Shown: positions 40,742 through 48,981, counted from the first letter of the stretch. The stretch: 49,236 nt of DNA from HGM11412 sp045536025 (GCA_045536025.1 JAZSMT010000003.1:1-49236); one strand, 5' to 3'. Numbers and translations are program-made. Notes: a model not told the origin generated them from the letters alone.

Positions 40742-40764
40742 AGCCTCGATAAAGGAGATTTATT

Positions 40765-41376
40765 ATGAGTAGCGATATGAACATTGTTTGTTTAGACTTA
40801 GAGGGTGTTTTAGTTCCCGAGATTTGGATTGCGTTTAGTGAAGAAACCAATATTCCCGAGCTTAGAATTACCACGCGTGAAGAGCCCGATTACGACAAGC
40901 TTATGGCTTACCGCATTAAAATTCTTAAAGAGCACGGCTTAGGTCTTAAAGAAATTGAGCGCACTATTGAAAAAATTAATCCGCTTGACGGCGCAAAGGA
41001 ATTTTTGGACGAGTTAAGGTCGATAACCCAAGTTGTAATACTTAGTGACACTTTTTATCAGTTCGGCGCTCCGCTTATGAAAAAGCTCGGCAACCCCACG
41101 CTTTTTTGCAACACGCTTGAGGTTGGTGAAAACGGCGAGATTATAGGTTATAAAATGAGATGCGAACACTCTAAACTTTCAACCGTTAAAGCCCTTCAAT
41201 CGGTAGGCTTTGAAACGATAGCCTCTGGCGATAGCTATAACGACCTTGAAATGATAAAAGCAAGCAAGAAAGGCTTTTTATTTAGAAGCACTGAAAAAAT
41301 TAAAAAAGATTTCCCCGAGCTTTTAGCATTTGAAAGCTACGGTGAGCTTCTTGAAGCAATTAAAAAATCGTTATAA
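40765..41376 (+). CDS. thrH: Phosphoserine phosphatase/homoserine phosphotransferase (ThrH)
   Basis: A 203-residue HAD-superfamily enzyme. Motif I is CLDLEGVLVPEIWIA with nucleophile Asp11 and general acid Glu13, the ThrH variant of DxDG. Motif II is VVILSDTFYQF and motif III is SGDSYNDLEM. ThrH dephosphorylates phosphoserine and can pass the phosphate to homoserine, linking serine and threonine synthesis. AAAGGAG lies 7 bases before the ATG. The gene stands alone under a consensus promoter. Confidence 0.9.
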   Translation: MSSDMNIVCLDLEGVLVPEIWIAFSEETNIPELRITTREEPDYDKLMAYRIKILKEHGLGLKEIERTIEKINPLDGAKEFLDELRSITQVVILSDTFYQFGAPLMKKLGNPTLFCNTLEVGENGEIIGYKMRCEHSKLSTVKALQSVGFETIASGDSYNDLEMIKASKKGFLFRSTEKIKKDFPELLAFESYGELLEAIKKSL

Positions 41377-41525
41377 ACTATAAAAGAATCTTTTACCTCA
41401 CGGTGAAATCTTTACAAAACTGTCGTTTTGGCATAAAAACTTGTGTTTTTATACTTCAAGTTTGAAATACGGCGAAGTTTCAAACCCTTGCAAGCAAGTT
41501 TTCAATTTCTTGTATTATAAAAATA
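41377..41525. other. Gene-free hairpin-rich stretch after thrH
   Basis: Several short inverted repeats in a row: CAAAACTG/CGTTTTG (about 41415-41431), TAAAAAC/GTGTTTTTA (about 41434-41450) and GTTTGAAA/TTTCAAAC (about 41460-41485). One of them may end thrH. They resemble the modules of the element that follows but lack its linker sequence. Confidence 0.4.
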
Positions 41526-41919
41526 AAAAACGAGCAAGTTTAGTGGCGTAGCGATAGGAATTATTGCTACGCCACAACTATATTTGCCTATCGGCAAGTT
41601 GTATTGCTAAAAGCAGTGATATTTTGCTACGCAAAGTTTTATTTTCCCTTTCGGGAAAGTTGTGGCAAATATAATATAACTTTAACCGTAGGTTAAAATA
41701 TAACTGCTTACGCAGTTGGCGTTCGCTACGCTCGGCTACACTGTTTACTGCGTAAACAATATCACTTTTAGCCACAAGGCTAAAAATATAACTAATATGT
41801 TTCAATTTTTTGTGGACAAGAAAAGCACACTACATTTCACTTTTAGTGAAGTATAGTGTGCTTACTTTTATTATGGACTAAAAATCCCTATGGGACACGC
41901 CCATTTCCTGCTCGTTTTT
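41526..41919 (-). mobile_element. Hairpin-mosaic element, copy C, inside a split terminator
   Basis: Inverted relative to copies A and B. Outer arms AAAAACGAGCA (41526-41536) and TGCTCGTTTTT (41909-41919) pair perfectly, and the second lies just before the stop of the PAP2 gene. Read on the minus strand: TAGGGATTTTTAGT (41877-41890), a 19-bp hairpin (41823-41862) in the place of the copy A hairpin with compensating changes, TTGTCCACA (41813-41821), TTTTAGCC/GGCTAAAA, then hairpins joined by GTTATAT/GTGATAT, and a terminal 10-bp stem GTGGCGTAGC/GCTACGCCAC (about 41542-41574). No gene of its own is seen. Confidence 0.68.
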
Positions 41920-41922
41920 AAT

Positions 41923-42588
41923 TTATTTGACTTTTTCTTTAACAAAATCCAAAGTGCTGTAAAACAGCATAATAAGCGCAAACGATAAAAGCATTGCGCC
42001 AACGATATCGGTAAACCAGTGAACGCCTGCAAGCAGTCTTCCAGCAACGGTAAACGCGATAAGCGCATAACCTACAATCACTAACGTTAACCTCAAAGCT
42101 TTTTTCTTTTCAAGCATTTCGCTAAGAACGACCATTGCAGAGGTCACTACACAAATAGAAAGCATAGTGTGCGAAGAGGGATACGAAGCTTCAAGCTCCC
42201 CTTCCATAAGTACGGGGCGGTAATTTATTACTATTATCTCAAACAATATGTAAAATAGTAATACAACCACGTAAAAACAACCTAAAACTAAAATTTTGTA
42301 ATCTACTTTTTTAATGCTTTTACCTTTTATAAGCTGATATAGACCAAGTACGGCGAAAAAGCCAATTATTAAAAAGGTTACGTATCCTAAAATTTCAGTT
42401 ACGTCGTAAAGGGTTTTATTATAACCAAACACTTTAAAAATCGCGCCATTCACGCTGGCAAAGCCAACCTCCGACCCGTTTGGACCCACCGCCTGAACGT
42501 CAACGAATTTAACAAGTATTGTAAATACAATAAACGCTAAAAACAAGCACGACGTTATAATTACGTTAACTTTTGTATTAGATTTCAT
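41923..42588 (-). CDS. PAP2-family membrane phosphatase
   Basis: A 221-residue protein with about six membrane helices and the three phosphatase motifs: a degenerate KxxxxxxRP region at INYRPVLM, SYPSSHTM (about 135-142) and GRLLAGVHWFTDIVGA (about 178-193). Members dephosphorylate undecaprenyl pyrophosphate or other lipid phosphates. The first Lys of motif 1 is not obvious. AAGGAG is 5 bases before the ATG. The stop is immediately beside the outer arm of element C. It is the last gene of a minus-strand set of three small membrane genes. Confidence 0.83.
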   Translation of the reverse strand: MKSNTKVNVIITSCLFLAFIVFTILVKFVDVQAVGPNGSEVGFASVNGAIFKVFGYNKTLYDVTEILGYVTFLIIGFFAVLGLYQLIKGKSIKKVDYKILVLGCFYVVVLLFYILFEIIVINYRPVLMEGELEASYPSSHTMLSICVVTSAMVVLSEMLEKKKALRLTLVIVGYALIAFTVAGRLLAGVHWFTDIVGAMLLSFALIMLFYSTLDFVKEKVK

Positions 42589-42609
42589 AAAAACTCCTTT
42601 TTTTAAATT

Positions 42610-42942
42610 TTATGCTAATAAATTACAAACTATTATTAAAATTGCCTCGGTAATAATCGGAAGAATTACGGCTATTATAAACGATATAATATTGCCTTTC
42701 CCTAGCTTTTTAACCGATGAATAAATAAGACCTATAATTGCAGGAATTAAGCTTAAAATATAACCTATCGAACCAAATATTAATACGATAAAAACTAAAT
42801 ACAGCGCAACGTCAAGCGAATTTACGCCCGATGGTGAGATGGCAATATCCACAAGCCCCCAAACGAGCCAAATAGTAACTGCAAGATAAATTACTGAAAA
42901 TATGATTTTTAATGCCGTTAAAAACTTACTTTTTCCATTCAT
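42610..42942 (-). CDS. Membrane protein, unknown function
   Basis: The ATG at 42942 (GGAGG 6 bases upstream) gives 110 residues with three hydrophobic stretches (about 8-30, 43-72 and 85-110). I recognise no family. It lies 21 bases upstream of the PAP2 gene and 50 bases after the next membrane gene, so the three are probably one transcription unit. Confidence 0.6.
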   Translation of the reverse strand: MNGKSKFLTALKIIFSVIYLAVTIWLVWGLVDIAISPSGVNSLDVALYLVFIVLIFGSIGYILSLIPAIIGLIYSSVKKLGKGNIISFIIAVILPIITEAILIIVCNLLA

Positions 42943-42992
42943 AAACAACCTCCATTTACAGTATCTGCTTTTTAGTTGTATCATATGTAAAA

Positions 42993-43313
42993 TTAACGCC
43001 CATCCCTATTTTTTAAATCTTTTATAAAAGCAATAATCGATTTAATAAATGCAACGGTAGCAAAGGCTAGCACGACGACGATAACGATTGCAGTAATTGC
43101 GTAAAAAGAGCCGTAAAAGATATTTATTACACCTTGGTAGTTTTTTACGCCGAATATAGTCAACACTTTACCGCCCGAAAACAATATTGCAAGTAAAGAT
43201 AATACTATCAGCGACGGAATGGTTATTATTAGTATCGTTTTTACCCTTACCATTCTCAACCTTTTTTCGTATTCTTCACGAGATGTAATTGGTTTTTCGC
43301 GCTTTTTAACCAT
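42993..43313 (-). CDS. Two-helix membrane protein, unknown function
   Basis: A 106-residue protein with a charged cytoplasmic N-terminus (MVKKREKPITSREEYEKRL) and two hydrophobic helices (about 28-46 and 65-92). No family recognised. Its promoter ends 6 bases before the ATG and there is no ribosome-binding site, so the message is leaderless. It is the first gene of the set that ends with the PAP2 gene. Confidence 0.62.
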   Translation of the reverse strand: MVKKREKPITSREEYEKRLRMVRVKTILIITIPSLIVLSLLAILFSGGKVLTIFGVKNYQGVINIFYGSFYAITAIVIVVVLAFATVAFIKSIIAFIKDLKNRDGR

Positions 43314-43319
43314 ATAAAT

Positions 43320-43349
43320 ATTATACTATGATATGACCTTATTTGTCAA
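43320..43349 (-). promoter_or_regulatory. Leaderless promoter of the two-helix membrane protein
   Basis: On the minus strand TTGACA (complement of 43344-43349), an 18-base spacer and TATAAT (complement of 43320-43325), then 6 bases to the ATG at 43313. Back-to-back with the luxS promoter. Confidence 0.8.
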
Positions 43350-43354
43350 TATTG

Positions 43355-43383
43355 TTGTAACCTTTCAGTATTCGTGTTATAAT
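43355..43383 (+). promoter_or_regulatory. Leaderless promoter of luxS
   Basis: TTGTAA (43355-43360), a 17-base spacer, TATAAT (43378-43383), then exactly 6 bases to the ATG at 43390. No ribosome-binding site. Confidence 0.8.
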
Positions 43384-43389
43384 TGATTT

Positions 43390-43854
43390 ATGGGTACTAA
43401 AAAAATAAATAAAATAACAAGTTTTACCGTCGACCACGATAAAATCGGCGTGGGCATATACGTATCGCGTATTGACGGAGATATTACAACTTACGATTTA
43501 AGAACGCGCATACCAAACCAAGGCGACTATTTAGACGATATTACTATGCACTCGGTCGAACATATGCTTGCGACCTATTTAAGAAATTCAGATATCGCCG
43601 ATAGCGTTATATACTTTGGCCCTATGGGTTGCAGAACGGGTTTTTATTTTCTCGTTAGAAACCTTGATAACGATACCGTGTTAAAAGAGGTTAAAATTGC
43701 GCTTGAAAAAACGATAAATCACGAGGGTGAGATTTTTGGTGGTGGACATAAAGAGTGTGGAAATTACAAATGTTTATCGCTTGAAAGCGCTAAGATAGAG
43801 TGTAAAAGATATCTTAATGCGCTCAATTCAAAAACGCACGATTTTAAATACTAA
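43390..43854 (+). CDS. luxS: S-ribosylhomocysteine lyase
   Basis: A 154-residue metal-dependent enzyme that splits S-ribosylhomocysteine into homocysteine and the precursor of autoinducer-2, recycling the by-product of methylation. Metal ligands are His54 and His58 in HSVEH and Cys123 in GHKECGNY; the catalytic Cys is Cys81 in GPMGCRTGF, and Glu57 is the general base. The length matches the family. No methionine-cycle genes are adjacent. The message is predicted to be leaderless. Confidence 0.95.
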   Translation: MGTKKINKITSFTVDHDKIGVGIYVSRIDGDITTYDLRTRIPNQGDYLDDITMHSVEHMLATYLRNSDIADSVIYFGPMGCRTGFYFLVRNLDNDTVLKEVKIALEKTINHEGEIFGGGHKECGNYKCLSLESAKIECKRYLNALNSKTHDFKY

Positions 43855-43860
43855 TAATCA

Positions 43861-43888
43861 AAAAACGCAAGGTTTTCCTTGCGTTTTT
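43861..43888. terminator. Intrinsic terminator after luxS
   Basis: Perfect 12-bp stem AAAAACGCAAGG (43861-43872) / CCTTGCGTTTTT (43877-43888) with a TTTT loop. Symmetric enough to serve the convergent dehydrogenase gene too. Confidence 0.88.
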
Positions 43889-43967
43889 TAATGGTTTTTA
43901 TAGTTAAATTTCTTTGTTCGTGCGGTAAAACACGTCGGCTTTATTTGCCTTGCCACATATTTCAACC

Positions 43968-44915
43968 TTACCTATTTACAACGTTTTGGGGGACTTTTTC
44001 TATAAATTTTTTAACGTTCTCCGCCGCAATATTAACGAGGCGTTGACGAGTTTCTTTCCCTGCCCACGCAACGTGAGGGGTAATAAAGCAGTTTTCTATT
44101 TTAAACAGCGGGCAGTCGTCTTTCATAGGTTCGCAATTAATAACATCGTGACAAGACGCCCTCAATTTCCCCTCTTTAAGGGCTTTTGCGAGTGCAGTTT
44201 CGTCAATTAGTCCACCCCTTGCCGTGTTTATTAAAACGGCTGAGCTTTTCATAAGCTTAAGTGTTTCTTCATTTATAACGTTTTCGCTGTCTTTAGTAAG
44301 CGGAAGATGAAGGGACACCCAGTCGCTCCTTTTTAAAAGTTCTTCAAGCGACACGAACTCAAACTCGCTATCTCTTTTAGTGCGCGAATAAACTATAACG
44401 TTCATTTTAAGTGCTTTTGCAATTTCCGCCACCCTTTGACCTATACTGCCAAAGCCAACTATTCCCAAGGTTTTACCAGCAACCTCGGTTATAAAGTAGG
44501 GATAATAGCAAAAGTTATTACATTTTTTCCAATCGCCGTTATTGACAGAGGAAATATACTTTCCAAGCGACGTTGCAGTGTATAAAATATATGCTATAGT
44601 CGACTGCGCTACCCCTTCAGTTGAGTATGCCGGCACGTTGCAAACTGTTATTCCACGCTTTTTTGCACTTTCAATATCAATATTGTTATAACCCGTTGCA
44701 AAAGTTCCCACGTATTTGAGATTTTTGCACTTTTCCATAACCTCGTCATTAATATTTATTTTGTTTACGATAACCCCGTCCGCATCGCCTATGGTTTTTA
44801 TAACCTCTTCAGGCTCAACCGTGCCGTAATAAGTAACGTCGGCAACGGCGTTAAGGGCGGAATAATCTATATCGCCTTTGGTTACACTATCTCTTTCTAA
44901 AACGACTATTTTCAT
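43968..44915 (-). CDS. D-isomer-specific 2-hydroxyacid dehydrogenase (hydroxypyruvate reductase-like)
   Basis: The ATG at 44915 gives 315 residues starting MKIVVLERDSVTKGD, the usual beginning for this branch. NAD-binding loop GFGSIGQRVAEIAK (about 150-163), catalytic Arg in NTARGGLIDE, Glu in NCEPMKDDC and His in FITPHVAW. The pattern is nearest to glycerate dehydrogenase/hydroxypyruvate reductase; the substrate is not proven. The upstream AGGT is a weak ribosome-binding site. A longer in-frame start adds 12 residues without support. Confidence 0.83.
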   Translation of the reverse strand: MKIVVLERDSVTKGDIDYSALNAVADVTYYGTVEPEEVIKTIGDADGVIVNKININDEVMEKCKNLKYVGTFATGYNNIDIESAKKRGITVCNVPAYSTEGVAQSTIAYILYTATSLGKYISSVNNGDWKKCNNFCYYPYFITEVAGKTLGIVGFGSIGQRVAEIAKALKMNVIVYSRTKRDSEFEFVSLEELLKRSDWVSLHLPLTKDSENVINEETLKLMKSSAVLINTARGGLIDETALAKALKEGKLRASCHDVINCEPMKDDCPLFKIENCFITPHVAWAGKETRQRLVNIAAENVKKFIEKVPQNVVNR

Positions 44916-45298
44916 AATTTTACCTAAAATTTTATTAAAACTTAATTGCAATTTAATGAGCTTTACTTTCTTGAGTCCTTAAGGTTTTAGTAGAAAGCTT
45001 ACCAAACCTTGTAAACGAAGGCTCTATCCCCTTTTTTCACAAGAGTAATCTTTATCGCATCTTTTAGCATGCAAGCTAGCGTGGACGAGCTTATCTTTTA
45101 AGCAAGACGATACGTTAACGCCTTTACATTTTACCACAAACGCTAAATATTTACAATAGGTTTACTAATTAAAATATATTTAATATCGTCATATAAAAAT
45201 GCTTAAAAAATATTGTAACTATTATTTAGGCGTATCAAGAAGTGGTATTTTCCGCCACGTCTCAATTAGAAAACTAATTATAATAAAAGCACGAGGCG
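44916..45298. other. Gene-free stretch, 383 bases
   Basis: No supported gene. Inverted repeats: AAGGTTT/AAACCTT (about 44989-45018), GTGG/CCAC (about 45242-45258) and AATTAG/CTAATT (about 45264-45279). The middle (45000-45130) is less AT-rich than the flanks and could be a decayed gene or an RNA, but I see no defined family and no clear promoter. Confidence 0.35.
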
Positions 45299-46354
45299 TT
45301 AAACATAGTGCTCTTTTTTATGCTGTAAAATTATTCCTACAAGTAAAAAGACTACTGCTACTGATAGTAGCGTCAAACATACGATAAGGTTTATATTATT
45401 TTCAATACAACCGTTCACTTGCCAGTTAGTAAAATCTGCTTTTAGTATATTTGCATCGTCAAGCTCTCGCTGAAAAGAGGGATTTTTTACTTTTATAAAC
45501 GGCGGTATTGCGTATAGAAAAAAGTTTATTAAAAATAAAATAATGCTCGTTTTTAAAAATCTATTTATTTTTAAAAATCTAACGCTTAAAAGTAAGTTTA
45601 GTATCAAATAAACACCCAAAACTATGGGAAGAGCAGTACGCAAATACCAAGGGTAATTTGTAAAACCGTTAACTATAGTGTAATTGAATATAACGATAAG
45701 TAAAATATTTAATAGGATAAAATCAATGGCAACGGATACAAAGTCGTTATACTTTCTTATTCTAGAAAATACGCCGTATTTTGAGATATATATGGGGGTA
45801 AATATAATTACTAGCCCTAATAACACCGATAAACTTGCTATCCAAAACCAGTTGCCGTTCGAATACGTACAGCATACGCCTAAAAGCAAGCATAGCGCTA
45901 AATACTGTGATAAGGGAATTAAAATTAGTTTATGTTTTTTAATAATTTTTGGTAGGTTTGTAAAGGTAAATGAAAGTGTCAAGCTAGAAAGCACTATCCA
46001 AAACCAGCTAAGAGTTTTATTAATAGCTAAATCGCATATAAAACATGGTATTAGTGCTACGACGTATGCAATAAAGAAAAACAAACTCAAAGTAAACGAA
46101 AGCGTTCTCCACTTTTTAGCTTGGGCTTTTTCTTCTTTAGCCTTTTTGTCAACACTTGCCGTTATAAGCTCGTGCTCAGAAACGCCTAAAATTTCACACA
46201 ACTTTGGCAGTAAAGCTATATCGGGATGAGCTACGTCCTTTTCCCACTTGCTTACCGCCGATTCCGAAACGAATAATAACTTGGATAATTCTTTTTGAGT
46301 TAAATTTTTTTCTTGCCGTTTTTGTTTTAAAAAGCCACCAAAACTGTTTTGCAT
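45299..46354 (-). CDS. Membrane-anchored XRE-type transcription regulator
   Basis: A 351-residue protein: an N-terminal helix-turn-helix (residues 6-62, LTQKELSKLLFVSESAVSKWEKD) of the XRE/Cro type, a charged linker (KAKEEKAQAKK), then about eight membrane helices from residue 82 and an extracellular loop before the last helix. Regulators of this type couple a membrane sensor domain to DNA binding; the signal and targets are unknown. AAAGGAG lies 9 bases before the ATG. It stands alone. Confidence 0.82.
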   Translation of the reverse strand: MQNSFGGFLKQKRQEKNLTQKELSKLLFVSESAVSKWEKDVAHPDIALLPKLCEILGVSEHELITASVDKKAKEEKAQAKKWRTLSFTLSLFFFIAYVVALIPCFICDLAINKTLSWFWIVLSSLTLSFTFTNLPKIIKKHKLILIPLSQYLALCLLLGVCCTYSNGNWFWIASLSVLLGLVIIFTPIYISKYGVFSRIRKYNDFVSVAIDFILLNILLIVIFNYTIVNGFTNYPWYLRTALPIVLGVYLILNLLLSVRFLKINRFLKTSIILFLINFFLYAIPPFIKVKNPSFQRELDDANILKADFTNWQVNGCIENNINLIVCLTLLSVAVVFLLVGIILQHKKEHYV

Positions 46355-46450
46355 CTCCCTCTCCTTTGAACGTTTAAATTATAGCATACAAATTTAGATG
46401 TTTCATCACTATTAAACAAAAAACTCACTTGAAAAACTTTCAAGTATAAA

Positions 46451-46484
46451 CAACTATCCACCGGCTAAAGCCAGTGGATAGTTG
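46451..46484. terminator. Intrinsic terminator after nagB
   Basis: A 15-bp stem with one mismatch: CAACTATCCACCGGC (46451-46465) / GCCAGTGGATAGTTG (46470-46484), 4-base loop, 8 bases beyond the nagB stop on the minus strand. Confidence 0.82.
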
Positions 46485-46492
46485 TTTAAAAC

Positions 46493-47278
46493 TTATTTTT
46501 CGTTTTTGTAAATTTCTTTAAAGTATTTGTAGGTGTCTACCTTTAATTCGCCACAAGCCGCCTCGTCGCACGCAATGATACCGTCTTTATGAAGTTGAAG
46601 TGCGCTTATCGTCCAAGCGTGGTCAACACCGCCCTCAACGCAATGACGTAATGCGCGCGCTTTGTTATGCCCACTAATAAGTAACATTACTTGCTTAGAG
46701 TCGCACACCGTGCCTACGCCAACCGAAAGAGCCGTTTTAGGAACTTTATTTGGGTCGTTATCAAAAAAGCGTGAGTTTGCAATCAAGGTATCTTCAGTAA
46801 GCGCACGAATACCCGTTCTTGAGGTTAACGAGGTAAACGGCTCGTTGAAGGCAATGTGCCCGTCAACACCGCTACCGCCCATAAATAAATCAATTCCGCC
46901 GTACGATGCAATTTTTTCTTCATAGCGAGCGCACTCTAATTCTAAATCTTCAGCCATACCGTTTAAAATGTTGATATTTTCTCTTGGAATATCAATATGG
47001 TTAAAGAAATTATCGTGCATAAAATACCAATAGCTTTGGTCGTGCTCTCTAGGTAAGCCCACGTATTCGTCCATATTGAAAGTTACTACGTTTTTAAAGG
47101 TAACTTTACCCGCTTTATTCATTTCAATAAGCTTTTTATAAACGCCAAGCGGAGAAGAACCGGTAGGAAGACCAAGCACGAAAGGTCTATCTTCTTTATG
47201 GTTATTGATGGCGCTTGCAATATGCTCGGCAGCCCATTTACTCATTTCTTCATAATTGTTTTTGATAATTAATTTCAT
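46493..47278 (-). CDS. nagB: Glucosamine-6-phosphate deaminase
   Basis: A 261-residue enzyme that converts glucosamine 6-phosphate to fructose 6-phosphate and ammonia, feeding amino sugars into glycolysis. Motifs: LGLPTGSSPLGVYKKL (phosphate loop, about 38-53), FNMDEYVGL with the catalytic Asp and GGSGVDGHIAFNEP (about 133-146) with the active-site His. I chose the ATG at 47278, which has GGGAG 8 bases upstream; a GTG 9 bases further up would overlap that site. No nagA is adjacent. Confidence 0.93.
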   Translation of the reverse strand: MKLIIKNNYEEMSKWAAEHIASAINNHKEDRPFVLGLPTGSSPLGVYKKLIEMNKAGKVTFKNVVTFNMDEYVGLPREHDQSYWYFMHDNFFNHIDIPRENINILNGMAEDLELECARYEEKIASYGGIDLFMGGSGVDGHIAFNEPFTSLTSRTGIRALTEDTLIANSRFFDNDPNKVPKTALSVGVGTVCDSKQVMLLISGHNKARALRHCVEGGVDHAWTISALQLHKDGIIACDEAACGELKVDTYKYFKEIYKNEK

Positions 47279-47322
47279 ATTTATCACTCCCTATAAACTA
47301 GTGTTATTAAATTTTCACTTTG

Positions 47323-47351
47323 ATTATACAACTATTTGTTTGTTTTGTAAA
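47323..47351 (-). promoter_or_regulatory. nagB promoter
   Basis: On the minus strand TTTACA (complement of 47346-47351), a 17-base spacer and TATAAT (complement of 47323-47328), giving a leader of about 39 bases. Confidence 0.75.
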
Positions 47352-47378
47352 GGTATTTAAATTCTTTATTAAGAGAAA

Positions 47379-48683
47379 TTATATCTCCCCTAAATCCCAA
47401 AGCAAACGAGATAGCACGTATTTATCTCTAATATCTTTGGTTGCTTTTAGCGTTGTAATTGCGTCACAATCTATTCCGATTTCTTGTGCAGTCGTCGGTG
47501 CGCCGATAATTCCTAAAATTCGCTCAATTTCGTTTTGCGTAGGGATTTCTTCGCGGATAATTTGACAAATATTATCCCACTTATCAAGAATAACTTTTAA
47601 GCGCTTTTCGTGCTTTTCTACGCTATACTTTTGCTCTTTTCCCTCTAGGGTAATCATAGCGTTTGCGCCCGCACCAAGAAAGTTTTTTAACTCCTTTGCC
47701 CACGCCTTATAGTCAAACGATTTTGCATGCGCAAGCGCTTTTTGCTTATCGGGTGTGATTTTTAAAACCTTTTCATATAAGCCTGCAACGATATACGTTG
47801 CTACGGCGCATTGAATACCGTGTAAATCCACTTTTGCACCAAACTCTAAACCGCGCATATCCCACACGTGCGAAAAATAATGTTCTACACCGCTTGCAGG
47901 GCGTGAAACCCCTGCAAACGCCATTGCAACGCCACCTATTACAAGCCCTTCAAATACGGCTTTTACCGCCGTCTCTTCGCGTTTTAATAAGCCCTCTGCA
48001 TTATCCACACAACGCTTTAGTGCCGTTCTTATGAGCCTAGCAATTCTTTCGCAATAATATTCGCCCGTTATTTCATTTGCAATTTTCCACTCAGCAATGC
48101 TAACGTACTTTGCAATCATATCCCCAAGCCCTGCTTGAAGCATTTTTATGGGTGCATTTTTCAAAACGTCGATATCCCCGATAATCACGTCTGCACATTT
48201 GCTTGGCAAAGACACCTTTAATCCGTCCATAGACATAGACGACGTTGCCGAGGCATATCCGTCCATACTCGGTGCTGTTGCAACGATAATATAAGGCAAT
48301 TTTGCGGTGTTTGCTAAAATTTTACCTATATCGTTAATTACCCCCGAACCTACGGCAATTATTAAATCGCAAGTGCAGTCAAAGTGCATAATCGCACTAC
48401 CTACCGCCTTTTCATCAGGCTCGATTTTATCTATAGAAAATATATATTTCGAATAGTTTATGCCTGCTTTTTCTAGTGTGGCACACACACCTTTTCCACA
48501 AGCCTCAAAAGTGTTTTTATCGGCTAAAATAAAAGGCTTTTTGCTTTTAAGCTCCTTGGTAAATAAAGGCAATTTTTCTATCGCGCCTTTTTCAATACAA
48601 ATATGCAATATATTAAACGTATGCGCTTTATTACAGTCGCATACGTCGTTTGCAAAAACTTTTAGGCTCTTTTCAATATCCAT
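47379..48683 (-). CDS. sn-Glycerol-1-phosphate dehydrogenase family protein
   Basis: The ATG at 48683 (GAGGTAAAATT upstream) gives 434 residues of the iron-containing alcohol dehydrogenase-like fold. The IIAVGSGVINDIGK loop (NAD-binding), the VATAPSMDGYAS block and the metal-site segment RPASGVEHYFSHVWDM are typical of the EgsA/AraM group, which reduces dihydroxyacetone phosphate to sn-glycerol 1-phosphate, the archaeal glycerol-phosphate isomer. In some Bacillota this feeds heptaprenylglyceryl phosphate. The protein is about 40 residues longer than B. subtilis AraM. A longer upstream start would run through the promoter. Confidence 0.83.
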   Translation of the reverse strand: MDIEKSLKVFANDVCDCNKAHTFNILHICIEKGAIEKLPLFTKELKSKKPFILADKNTFEACGKGVCATLEKAGINYSKYIFSIDKIEPDEKAVGSAIMHFDCTCDLIIAVGSGVINDIGKILANTAKLPYIIVATAPSMDGYASATSSMSMDGLKVSLPSKCADVIIGDIDVLKNAPIKMLQAGLGDMIAKYVSIAEWKIANEITGEYYCERIARLIRTALKRCVDNAEGLLKREETAVKAVFEGLVIGGVAMAFAGVSRPASGVEHYFSHVWDMRGLEFGAKVDLHGIQCAVATYIVAGLYEKVLKITPDKQKALAHAKSFDYKAWAKELKNFLGAGANAMITLEGKEQKYSVEKHEKRLKVILDKWDNICQIIREEIPTQNEIERILGIIGAPTTAQEIGIDCDAITTLKATKDIRDKYVLSRLLWDLGEI

Positions 48684-48701
48684 AATTTTACCTCTATTTA
48701 T

Positions 48702-48730
48702 ATTGTAACATATAACCGCTGTTTTTACAA
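48702..48730 (-). promoter_or_regulatory. Glycerol-1-phosphate dehydrogenase promoter
   Basis: On the minus strand TTGTAA (complement of 48725-48730), a 17-base spacer and TACAAT (complement of 48702-48707), with the ribosome-binding site just downstream. Confidence 0.75.
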
Positions 48731-48762
48731 TTAGTTTTGCGTAACACACCCCGTTACGCAGT

Positions 48763-48825
48763 AAAAAACACAAGGCTTGAATACCTTGTGTTTTTTTGGC
48801 TCCCCGTGTAGGATTTGGACCTACG
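48763..48825 (-). repeat. Direct repeat copy 1: terminator plus tRNA 3' end
   Basis: 63 bases matching 48982-49044 with 3 mismatches, all in the terminator loop. It contains a terminator hairpin (CACAAGG/CCTTGTG) and, on the minus strand, the T-arm, acceptor 3' strand and CCA of a tRNA identical to tRNA-Asn. The 5' part of this second tRNA is missing. Confidence 0.8.
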
Positions 48826-48981
48826 GTCCTGGTCGTAATTATAAATTACTCCCCGCTTTGGCTACAAACAGTATACTATACTGTTTGCTTAACGCGTTGC
48901 GCCCTCCGTGCGTTACTCGGTAAATAAATTTACCTGCGTTACTGCTTTCGTGTCGTAGGTCCAACTAAATCTCAGTAAACA
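48798..48981 (-). pseudogene. Partial tRNA copy joined to a hairpin-rich insert
   Basis: On the minus strand the sequence ends like tRNA-Asn (GTAGGTCCAAATCCTAC, ACGGGGAGCCA), but upstream of the T-arm (48826-48981) no tRNA body can be folded. Instead there is a row of hairpins: GTAATT/AATTAC, CAAACAGTATA/TATACTGTTTG with a one-base centre, and GGTAAAT/ATTTACC, and near the far end a short inverted echo CGTAGGTCCAA of the T-arm (about 48954-48964). It reads as a tRNA duplicate broken by a small palindromic insert. Confidence 0.5.

Noticed and set aside
40602..40874. 90-codon minus-strand open frame
   Set aside because: It lies across the thrH promoter and the first codons of thrH, which are well supported on the other strand.
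41578..41805. 75-codon minus-strand open frame
   Set aside because: It runs through the hairpin chain of element C, has no ribosome-binding site or promoter, and its sequence is explained by the repeats.
45199..45387. 62-codon plus-strand open frame
   Set aside because: It overlaps the end of the XRE regulator gene and lacks a ribosome-binding site and a convincing promoter.
48798..48981. A second functional tRNA next to tRNA-Asn
   Set aside because: Only the T-arm, 3' acceptor strand and CCA are present. No D-arm, anticodon arm or 5' acceptor strand can be paired.
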